14,635 nt of DNA from CAYPTY01 sp965659005 (GTDB taxonomy: Bacteria > Bacteroidota > Rhodothermia > Balneolales > Balneolaceae), in NCBI GenBank assembly GCA_965659005.1, contig CBFHVG010000058.1:1-14635 (forward strand). The letters are read 5' to 3'. The notes beneath the pieces are model-generated. The model was not told the DNA's origin and made no database searches. It saw only the letters and a program-made list of their open reading frames with translations. Numbering within the stretch: position 1 is the stretch's first letter; each line of letters begins with the position of its first letter. The position numbers and the translations under genes are program-made. This document shows positions 1 to 6,466 of this stretch, one piece after another.

Positions 1-78
1 ATGAGTGGTGAAGATATCAGTGACGCTGCACTAGAAAGTGCACGCACACTGATTCAGAAATCAATTATCAGGAACTGA
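1..78 (+). CDS. possible C-terminal end of an unidentified protein (partial)
   Basis: Only one plus-strand frame stays open from the window edge to a TGA at 76-78; it reads 25 residues ending in ...LIQKSIIRN. The stop lies directly against the TAA of the convergent gene whose last base is 79, an arrangement common at the ends of two real convergent genes. The ATG at base 1 may be an internal methionine, since the window simply begins there. I do not recognise the family, and 25 residues are too few to assign one. Chance is not excluded. Confidence 0.35.
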   Translation: MSGEDISDAALESARTLIQKSIIRN

Positions 79-279
79 TTATTCAACTCCCATCGCCTTT
101 TTGATTTTGTCAAAGAGCTCATCTCTTTCTTCAAAAGTCTGAAGATTGATGTGTGTATGCTCTTTACCAAAAGACAGGTTAATTGATTTCGCACTTTTTG
201 ATTTTTCTGCAGTCGTGATATTGTCGAGATTTAATACCACCTCTGCCCCCATTCCGCTTATAAATGATACAGCAGCCAT
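79..279 (-). CDS. small protein of unknown function, last gene of the 2-hydroxyglutarate oxidoreductase operon
   Basis: A 66-residue acidic/basic mixed protein without signal peptide or membrane helix, so probably cytoplasmic. The sequence alternates short hydrophobic strands (about residues 12-18 and 31-46) and ends in an amphipathic helix (about 48-64, with FEERDELFDKIKKAM). That strand-strand-helix order resembles the end of a bacterial pleckstrin-homology-like fold, but this is only a pattern judgement and I name no family. The start is well supported: an AAGGAT Shine-Dalgarno on the minus strand (plus-strand 285-290) sits six bases before the ATG and overlaps the last codons and stop of the upstream oxidoreductase gene, which ends three bases before this start. 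Translation is therefore probably coupled to that gene, and the protein may assist or regulate the enzyme. Function is unknown. Confidence 0.75.
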   Translation of the reverse strand: MAAVSFISGMGAEVVLNLDNITTAEKSKSAKSINLSFGKEHTHINLQTFEERDELFDKIKKAMGVE

Positions 280-282
280 AAT

Positions 283-3156
283 TTATCCTTTTTTCTTATT
301 CGCCTGAATTCTTCTGTATACCAGTTCAGCAGGATGTTGAGCTTCTCTGCTCACGCCATCTTTAATCTGGTGTCTGCAAGAAAATCCTGGCGCCGTTATT
401 AATATTTCATTTGATGTTTCCCTTAATGCAGGGAATAATTTAAGCTCTCCTATGTCCATGGAGAGATCATACTTATTTTTCTCATAGCCAAAACTACCAG
501 CCATACCGCAACAACCTGTATTCAGGTCCTCAACCTCATAACCAAATAACTTCAGCATTTCGACTGTTGGTGCGTTTCCAACTAATGCTTTTTGATGGCA
601 ATGCCCATGCAATACGAGCTTTTGGTCAATCTGAGGTAGATCTAGTTTCTTTATTCGTTCATGATGAATACAAATAAACTCATCAAATAGATAGGTATTA
701 TTTGAAAGCTTTTGTGCAAGGTGAAGGAATTCATCATCACAAAGTTCGAGGTAGTCATCGCGGAGGGTCAGAATTTCTGAAGGCTCAAGGCCAACTACCT
801 GATAACCCTCATCTAATTTGACTTCTAATGCATTAATAACCTCATGACATATCTGCTTAGCCTGATCAAGAAACCCGAGAGATATTTGCGGACGACCCGT
901 ATTCAGATTCGGAAATAATTCAACCTGATAGCCCAGTGCTTCTAATGACAGAGTTGCCGCTTTTGCTATTTCTGGCTCATGATAGTTGGTAAATAGATCG
1001 AGGAATAGGATGACTTTATCTTCTGATTCTAATCCATCCTCACGGGTATGAAACCAGTCTGAGAAAGCTTTTTCCGCAAAAGATGGTAGCGATCTTCTTT
1101 CATCCATTCCGGTTGTATTCTCAAGTATTTTCCTAAAGATGGCATTCTTTGATAGAAAATTGGTAAGCGCTGGAAATTTTGAAGCCAGTTTATAATGCTT
1201 ATCAAGGTTAGAGAATAATTTTTCACTGAATGACGATCCTTTTTCTCGGTGCCAACCATTCATGAATTCAGCCTTCATTGCAGCCATGTCCACATTCGCC
1301 GGACATTCACTCTTACACGCTTTACAACTCAAGCAAAGATCCAGAGCAGATTTTAAATCTTCAGATGAAAATGCATTCATTTCCTTCCCTGAAAACAACT
1401 GCCGAAAAACATTTGCCCTTCCACGTGTACTGTGTTGCTCATCTTTAGTAGCCATATAAGATGGGCACATGGTTCCACCGCTATCAGCTAGTTTTCGACA
1501 AACACCTGCTCCATTGCATAATTCAGAAGCCCGAGCAAATCCACCGGCCTTTCTCCATTTAAAAACTGTTTCTACATTTGGTGGATTATAAGTCGGTGAA
1601 TAGCGAAGTCCGGCATCAATCTTTTCAGGATTAATAATTTTAGCCGGATTCAATATGAAATGGGGATCAAAAATTTCTTTCACTTCCCTTAGAACCGCCA
1701 TCACTTCATTTCCGAAAACCCTTTCAAGATAGGGTGAGCGAGCTCGACCATCTCCATGTTCTCCGGATAAGGAACCACCATAAGATTTCACTAAATCAGC
1801 GATTTCAATAGCCATTTCGTCCATTGTTTTCAGACCTTCTTCGGTCGTGATATCAATCATAGGACGAAGATGTAATTCACCTACCGAGGCATGCGCATAG
1901 TAGACACAACTTGTATTATGCTTATCCAAAATTTTATCAAAATCATTGATATAATCTGGTAAATCCTGAACCCTAACAGCGGTATCCTCACAAAAAGTTG
2001 GAGTTCGGCTGTCTTTTACAAGACCCATTAGTAATCCAAGGCCAGCTTTTCTGAGATCCCAAACCCGTTTCATCTTTTCAGGATCATCAACAAGCGTATA
2101 GGCGTAACCCAGTTCGATCGTCTTCAGTTTTTCTATAACAAGTTCAGCTCTTTCTTTCAGCTCGGTAAGGTCATCCCCTTCCATTTCAACAACCAGAATA
2201 CACTTTGGCTCACCTGAAATAAAAAACCTGTTCTTTTGCTGTTCAAAATTCTCTTTTGTGGCATCCAGAATCACCTTATCAACTAACTCAACTGCAGATA
2301 CATCAAAATTTACAATCTCAATAGTAGCCTTAAGTGATTCATTTAGATTTTTGAAATGTGGAATCAGCAGAATTTTATGCTTCAGGGTAGGCACCAGGTT
2401 CAGTTTAGCTGAAGTGGTAATAGCCAACGTCCCCTCACTACCGCAAAGTAATTCACACATATTGAAATCACGCCCAGTTGCATTGAAGGGTTTCATTTCT
2501 GCCAGTTTATCAAGGGCATAACCTGTATTTCGCCTAATGATTTCTGGATGAGGATAAGTCTCTTTAATCAGTTCAATGTTCTCATCAACTATTTTGATTA
2601 CTCCCCTATAGATGTCTCCCTCAAGATTCTGGAGCTTCAATTTAGCATTGAGTTCTTCTTCATTCAAGGCTTTGAAAGTGGCTTTACTACCATCAGAAAG
2701 AACAGCATCCATTTCCAGCACATGCTCTCTGGTTGTTTGATACTTTATCGAAAAGGAACCGGCAGAATTATTACCAATCATACCACCAATCATACATCGG
2801 TTGGTTGTTGATGTATCAGGGCCAAACTGAAGTCCAAAATTACCAGCTTCTCGGTTCAAGGTATCACGGATAACGCCCGGTTGAACTAGGGCCCAATTTT
2901 CTTCAGCCTTAATTTCGGTAATCTGATCCATGAATCTGGAAATATCCATGACCATACTTGAGCCGGTTGCTTGACCGGCTAGGCTCGTTCCTGCAGCCCG
3001 GGGGGTAATATGAAAACCTTCAGACTTAGCCTTACGAACAAGTTCCGAAATCTCATCGGCACTTTTCGGGAAAGCCACAGCATTTGGCACCTCTTCATAC
3101 ATGGAGGCATCTGCGGCATAGAGCCTACGCGTTAATTCATCCGTTCTTACATCCAC
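283..3156 (-). CDS. FAD-binding and 4Fe-4S/CCG-domain oxidoreductase, D-2-hydroxyglutarate/D-lactate dehydrogenase type (YdiJ-like)
   Basis: A 957-residue flavoprotein likely to oxidise a D-2-hydroxyacid and pass electrons through iron-sulphur centres to the quinone pool. A PCMH-type FAD domain spans about 26-160, with the binding loop PRAAGTSLAG at 52-61 and IGGMIGNNSAG at 123-133. The FAD-linked oxidase C-terminal domain runs to about 510, with conserved H422, H429 and EHGDG at 466-470. A ferredoxin-like cluster module follows: C547, C553 and C564, then C608-x2-C611-x2-C614-x3-C618-P. A CCG/GlpC-type domain carries GHCHQ at 851-855 and CCG at 882-884. This fusion matches the E. coli YdiJ group (about 1,018 residues), assigned in the literature to D-2-hydroxyglutarate. 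The adjacent lhgO supports that substrate, but D-lactate or another 2-hydroxyacid remains possible. The start is GTG with no clear Shine-Dalgarno. Family members usually have a little more sequence before the LTRRLY segment, but a stop lies 11 codons upstream and no ATG precedes the GTG. Confidence 0.9.
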   Translation of the reverse strand: MDVRTDELTRRLYAADASMYEEVPNAVAFPKSADEISELVRKAKSEGFHITPRAAGTSLAGQATGSSMVMDISRFMDQITEIKAEENWALVQPGVIRDTLNREAGNFGLQFGPDTSTTNRCMIGGMIGNNSAGSFSIKYQTTREHVLEMDAVLSDGSKATFKALNEEELNAKLKLQNLEGDIYRGVIKIVDENIELIKETYPHPEIIRRNTGYALDKLAEMKPFNATGRDFNMCELLCGSEGTLAITTSAKLNLVPTLKHKILLIPHFKNLNESLKATIEIVNFDVSAVELVDKVILDATKENFEQQKNRFFISGEPKCILVVEMEGDDLTELKERAELVIEKLKTIELGYAYTLVDDPEKMKRVWDLRKAGLGLLMGLVKDSRTPTFCEDTAVRVQDLPDYINDFDKILDKHNTSCVYYAHASVGELHLRPMIDITTEEGLKTMDEMAIEIADLVKSYGGSLSGEHGDGRARSPYLERVFGNEVMAVLREVKEIFDPHFILNPAKIINPEKIDAGLRYSPTYNPPNVETVFKWRKAGGFARASELCNGAGVCRKLADSGGTMCPSYMATKDEQHSTRGRANVFRQLFSGKEMNAFSSEDLKSALDLCLSCKACKSECPANVDMAAMKAEFMNGWHREKGSSFSEKLFSNLDKHYKLASKFPALTNFLSKNAIFRKILENTTGMDERRSLPSFAEKAFSDWFHTREDGLESEDKVILFLDLFTNYHEPEIAKAATLSLEALGYQVELFPNLNTGRPQISLGFLDQAKQICHEVINALEVKLDEGYQVVGLEPSEILTLRDDYLELCDDEFLHLAQKLSNNTYLFDEFICIHHERIKKLDLPQIDQKLVLHGHCHQKALVGNAPTVEMLKLFGYEVEDLNTGCCGMAGSFGYEKNKYDLSMDIGELKLFPALRETSNEILITAPGFSCRHQIKDGVSREAQHPAELVYRRIQANKKKG

Positions 3157-3179
3157 GTTGCAAGATGTAGAATTATGGG

Positions 3180-4382
3180 CTAGAGGTCAAAGTTTGATTG
3201 AGCCTTTTGTACGATTTCGTCGGCGATTGAAAGACCCGCGGTAGCGGCAGGAGATGGAGCATTTAACACATGAACCATACGCTCATCCACTTCAAAATGA
3301 AAATCATCCAGGATTTCACCATTTGGTTTCAATGCCATTGCCCGAACACCTGTTGGAGAAACTTTTAAATGCTCAGAACGAACCGAAGGAACCAGCTTTT
3401 GGAGTCCTTTGACAAACTCAGATTTGAAAAGGGAGCGTTTGTATTCATCAACACCCATTCTCCAGTGTTTAAAGGATAATTTCCAAAAACCTGGGTAATT
3501 GAAACTTTCTATTGTCTCTTCAAGATCGAAATCCAATTTATTGTAGCCTTCTCTTTTAAATGCAGGTACAGCATTAGGTCCACATTCAATTCCACCTAAA
3601 GCCATCCTCGTAAAATGAACACCTAGGAATGGAAAATCTTTATGAGGGAGTGGATAAATGAGATGCTTAACTAAGTGCTCTGCTTCAGGAGTGAGTTCAT
3701 AATACTCACCTTTAAAAGGAATAATTTGAACAGGTGATTTAATGCCGGATGATTTCGCAACATGGTCGCTGTATAAACCTGCACAGCTAACTAGATATCC
3801 GGTATTATAGCTTTCCTGTTTTGTTTTAACCTGAAGGCCACCATTTTTATAGAATACAGCCTGAACTTTTCTGCCGAAATGGATATCACCACCCATTTTT
3901 TTGATATGCTCAAGTAACTTTTCACACATCCCAGTGAAATCAACGATACCCGTAACGGGTACATGTATGGCTCCGATACCACCACAATGGGGTTCGATTT
4001 CTAATAATTCTTTTTGATCAATGAGGCTGATACCCTCAATTTCATTTTTGAGTCCGCGCTCATAGATCGCATTCATGCGCGGAAGCTCTTCTTCGTCTGT
4101 AGCTACTACTACTTTACCGCAGATATCGATAGCTACATCGTTCTCCTGACAGAATTTAACCAGCTGATGTCGGCCGTCTACACAATTTCGGGCTTTATAG
4201 CTTCCCGGCTTATAATATATCCCTGAATGGATTACACCGGAGTTCTTCCCCGTCTGATGAGCAGCAACCCTGTCTTCCTTTTCAAGAATCAAAAGTTTCG
4301 CATCAGGGTATTTGAGTAATAGTTTGTACGCTGTAGATAAGCCGACAATCCCTGCGCCGACTACGATGAAATCATAATGCAT
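3180..4382 (-). CDS. lhgO: L-2-hydroxyglutarate oxidase/dehydrogenase LhgO
   Basis: A 400-residue FAD enzyme of the DAO fold that oxidises L-2-hydroxyglutarate to 2-oxoglutarate, donating electrons to the membrane quinone pool in E. coli-type enzymes. The N-terminus starts directly with the dinucleotide-binding strand and loop GAGIVG at 9-14, with E34 at the end of the second strand as the ribose ligand. The family signature HQTGKNSGVIHSGIYY occupies 42-57. The C-terminal FAD-contact segment SPAATAGLSIADEI is at 377-390. Length is close to E. coli LhgO (about 422). The start is fixed by the position of the FAD motif. An AAGG directly abuts the ATG, too close to act as a normal ribosome-binding site, and forms part of a perfect palindrome. 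It is the first gene of an operon; the FAD/Fe-S oxidoreductase begins 23 bases after its stop. Confidence 0.93.
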   Translation of the reverse strand: MHYDFIVVGAGIVGLSTAYKLLLKYPDAKLLILEKEDRVAAHQTGKNSGVIHSGIYYKPGSYKARNCVDGRHQLVKFCQENDVAIDICGKVVVATDEEELPRMNAIYERGLKNEIEGISLIDQKELLEIEPHCGGIGAIHVPVTGIVDFTGMCEKLLEHIKKMGGDIHFGRKVQAVFYKNGGLQVKTKQESYNTGYLVSCAGLYSDHVAKSSGIKSPVQIIPFKGEYYELTPEAEHLVKHLIYPLPHKDFPFLGVHFTRMALGGIECGPNAVPAFKREGYNKLDFDLEETIESFNYPGFWKLSFKHWRMGVDEYKRSLFKSEFVKGLQKLVPSVRSEHLKVSPTGVRAMALKPNGEILDDFHFEVDERMVHVLNAPSPAATAGLSIADEIVQKAQSNFDL

Positions 4383-4396
4383 CCTTAAATTTAAGG
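4383..4396. promoter_or_regulatory. perfect 14-base palindrome abutting the lhgO start (possible operator)
   Basis: CCTTAAATTTAAGG reads identically on both strands and lies immediately before the lhgO ATG, inside the 130-base divergent spacer between lhgO and the TlpA-like gene. Position and symmetry fit a binding site for a dimeric regulator, or a local structure affecting translation initiation. The AT core makes chance possible, and no regulator gene lies in the window. Confidence 0.35.
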
Positions 4397-4482
4397 CTTC
4401 AGAGCCATAAATTGCAGAAAAATCTTTTACTCTTTTGTGAAATATATAACATCTATTAAAGTGAACTATATCGTACTTTTAA

Positions 4483-4497
4483 AGTGTTAGTCACACT
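4483..4497. promoter_or_regulatory. short inverted repeat AGTGT-N5-ACACT upstream of the TlpA-like gene
   Basis: A five-base-arm inverted repeat with a five-base centre lies 15 bases before the start of the TlpA-like lipoprotein gene, in the divergent spacer. It could be an operator or part of a promoter region. No confident -35/-10 pair or Shine-Dalgarno could be placed here, so this remains a weak call. Confidence 0.2.
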
Positions 4498-4512
4498 AAT
4501 CATTTATACTCC

Positions 4513-5055
4513 ATGAAAAATAGAACATCCATAATAGTTAGCCTTCTAGTTTTGCTCATTTTCGCTGCTTGTGAGAATAAGCAGAGCCGAACGAATGGTG
4601 ATCCTGAACTTGTTGAAGCTGAAAATTCAATCGATCAGGTGATTGCGAATGCAACATTTACTGATTTTGATGGAAATGCCGTATCTTTAGGAGATTATGA
4701 GGGAAAGATTGTTCTCATTGATTTCTGGGAAACCTGGTGTGGACCTTGTCTGCAGGTATTTCCAGCCATGGACAGTTTAAGAACAGAATATCCGAACGAT
4801 TTTACAGTAATAGCTGTAAACACCGGGTGGACCGACTCCAAAGAGGATGCCGCTTCATTCATCGAAGAAAACGATTATGATTTCGTTTTTACAAGAGATG
4901 AAAATGATGTGTTGGCTAGCCTTGGGGTACCGGGAATCCCATTTAAAGTATTTGTTGCACCAAATGGTGATATCATAAAGGCCGAATTGGGCAGTTATGG
5001 AACAGAAGGTGATTACAAATACACAAAAGAGCTTATACAAGAATACACGAAATAA
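4513..5055 (+). CDS. TlpA-like thioredoxin-fold lipoprotein
   Basis: A 180-residue exported thiol-disulphide oxidoreductase. The N-terminus has a charged start, a hydrophobic stretch (about 8-18) and the lipobox FAAC, with C20 as the lipidated cysteine, so the protein should be anchored on the periplasmic side of a membrane. The thioredoxin domain (about 45-178) carries the active site WCGPC with C76 and C79, preceded by LIDFWET as in TlpA/ResA proteins. The cis-proline loop is GIPF with P143; TlpA/ResA proteins more often have threonine after this proline. Likely roles are reduction of periplasmic cysteines, for example in cytochrome c maturation, but the client is not shown by the context. 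No Shine-Dalgarno is visible. Its stop is 13 bases before ahcY, so the two are probably co-transcribed although not functionally linked in any obvious way. Confidence 0.9.
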   Translation: MKNRTSIIVSLLVLLIFAACENKQSRTNGDPELVEAENSIDQVIANATFTDFDGNAVSLGDYEGKIVLIDFWETWCGPCLQVFPAMDSLRTEYPNDFTVIAVNTGWTDSKEDAASFIEENDYDFVFTRDENDVLASLGVPGIPFKVFVAPNGDIIKAELGSYGTEGDYKYTKELIQEYTK

Positions 5056-5068
5056 CTAAATCAGACTA

Positions 5069-6376
5069 ATGCCTGAAATAAAAGAAAAATTAGCCTACAA
5101 AGTAAAAGATATTAGCCTGGCAAAATTCGGCCGACAAGAGATTGATCTTGCAGAAGCTGAAATGCCCGGTTTAATGGCAATAAGAGAAGAATACAAAGCT
5201 TCACAACCATTAAAAGGTGCACGCATTGCAGGATGTCTTCATATGACTATCCAGACTGCTGTACTTATCGAAACTCTAATTGAGTTAGGTGCCGATGTTA
5301 CATGGTCATCATGTAATATTTACTCCACTCAGGATCATGCTGCTGCTGCTATTGCTGCTGCCGGTATTCCTGTATATGCCTGGAAAGGTATGACAGAAGA
5401 AGAATTCGATTGGTGTATTGAGCAGACTATCTTCTTCCCAGATGGCCAACCACTCAACATGATTCTTGATGATGGTGGTGATTTGACTAACATGGTACTC
5501 GACAGATATCCTGAGTTAGTATCCGGTATTAATGGAATTTCTGAAGAAACAACTACTGGCGTTCTTCGCCTAATCGAAAGATTGAATAATGGTACACTTC
5601 CATTACCAGCGATTAATGTGAACGACTCTGTTACCAAATCAAAATTCGACAACAAATACGGTTGTAAAGAATCAGCTGTAGATGCAATTCGCCGAGCAAC
5701 TGATGTTATGATGGCTGGTAAAGTAGCTGTTGTTGCCGGTTATGGTGATGTTGGTAAAGGTACAGCCGCTTCACTTTCAGGTGCTGGTGCACGAGTTATC
5801 GTAACTGAAATTGATCCTATTTGTGCCCTTCAAGCTGCCATGGACGGTTATAAAGTAACTACCATGGACAAAGCTGTTAAGGAAGCTGACCTGGTTATTA
5901 CTGCAACAGGTAATAAAGACATCCTTCAGGAGCGTCACTTCATGGGCCTAAGAGATAAGGCTATTGTTGGTAACATTGGTCACTTCGATAATGAGATTGA
6001 TGTAGCCTGGTTAAAAGAAAATGCTAAAGAAGAGAACATTAAGCCTCAGGTTGATTTGTTCACGCTTCCAAACGGCAACCAAATCATTCTTCTGTCTCAA
6101 GGCAGACTAATGAATCTTGGTAATGCAACGGGTCACCCGTCTTATGTAATGAGTAACTCATTTGCTAACCAGACACTGGCTCAAATTGCACTTTGGAATA
6201 ACATCGAAGACTTCGAAATCGGAGTTCACCTTCTTCCTAAAGAACTGGATGAGAAAGTTGCTCGTCTACACCTTGCTCACATCGGTGCAGAGCTTGAAGA
6301 GCTTTCAGAAGAACAAGCTGACTATATAGGTGTTAAAGTAGAAGGCCCATTCAAATCTGATCAGTACAGATACTAA
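5069..6376 (+). CDS. ahcY: adenosylhomocysteinase (S-adenosyl-L-homocysteine hydrolase)
   Basis: A 435-residue cytoplasmic NAD-dependent enzyme that reversibly splits S-adenosylhomocysteine into adenosine and homocysteine, clearing the product inhibitor of methyltransferases. The substrate domain contains H58 in GCLHMTIQTA, the SSCNIYSTQDHAAAA segment at 80-94, and a catalytic E160 in the TTTG context (SEETTTG). The NAD-binding Rossmann domain holds GYGDVGKG at 224-231 and an acidic ribose ligand in VTEIDP at 245-250. The C-terminus ends KSDQYRY, the family's usual tail with the lysine and tyrosine that reach the neighbouring subunit's cofactor. Length is typical of bacterial forms of the shorter class. 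No Shine-Dalgarno precedes the ATG, but the N-terminus aligns with the family. A strong terminator follows. Confidence 0.98.
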   Translation: MPEIKEKLAYKVKDISLAKFGRQEIDLAEAEMPGLMAIREEYKASQPLKGARIAGCLHMTIQTAVLIETLIELGADVTWSSCNIYSTQDHAAAAIAAAGIPVYAWKGMTEEEFDWCIEQTIFFPDGQPLNMILDDGGDLTNMVLDRYPELVSGINGISEETTTGVLRLIERLNNGTLPLPAINVNDSVTKSKFDNKYGCKESAVDAIRRATDVMMAGKVAVVAGYGDVGKGTAASLSGAGARVIVTEIDPICALQAAMDGYKVTTMDKAVKEADLVITATGNKDILQERHFMGLRDKAIVGNIGHFDNEIDVAWLKENAKEENIKPQVDLFTLPNGNQIILLSQGRLMNLGNATGHPSYVMSNSFANQTLAQIALWNNIEDFEIGVHLLPKELDEKVARLHLAHIGAELEELSEEQADYIGVKVEGPFKSDQYRY

Positions 6377-6407
6377 GATTCAGATTTAAAGCTTTATTTA
6401 TAAAAAG

Positions 6408-6437
6408 AAAGCCATCCCTCGAGAGAAGGATGGCTTT
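6408..6437 (+). terminator. rho-independent terminator after ahcY, probably bidirectional
   Basis: A perfect ten-base stem, AAAGCCATCC pairing with GGATGGCTTT across a ten-base loop, is followed by a run of T. On the minus strand the same stem is followed by a T-rich tract, so it can also stop transcription of the convergent metalloprotease gene that ends at 6467. It lies 31 bases after the ahcY stop. Confidence 0.93.
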
Positions 6438-6466
6438 TTTATTTCCCTTTGGTTTATGAATCCGGA

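Noticed and set aside
5335..5655. 106-codon minus-strand frame in ahcY
   Set aside because: It is a mirror of the highly conserved ahcY coding sequence; the alanine-rich end arises from GCT repeats on the plus strand.
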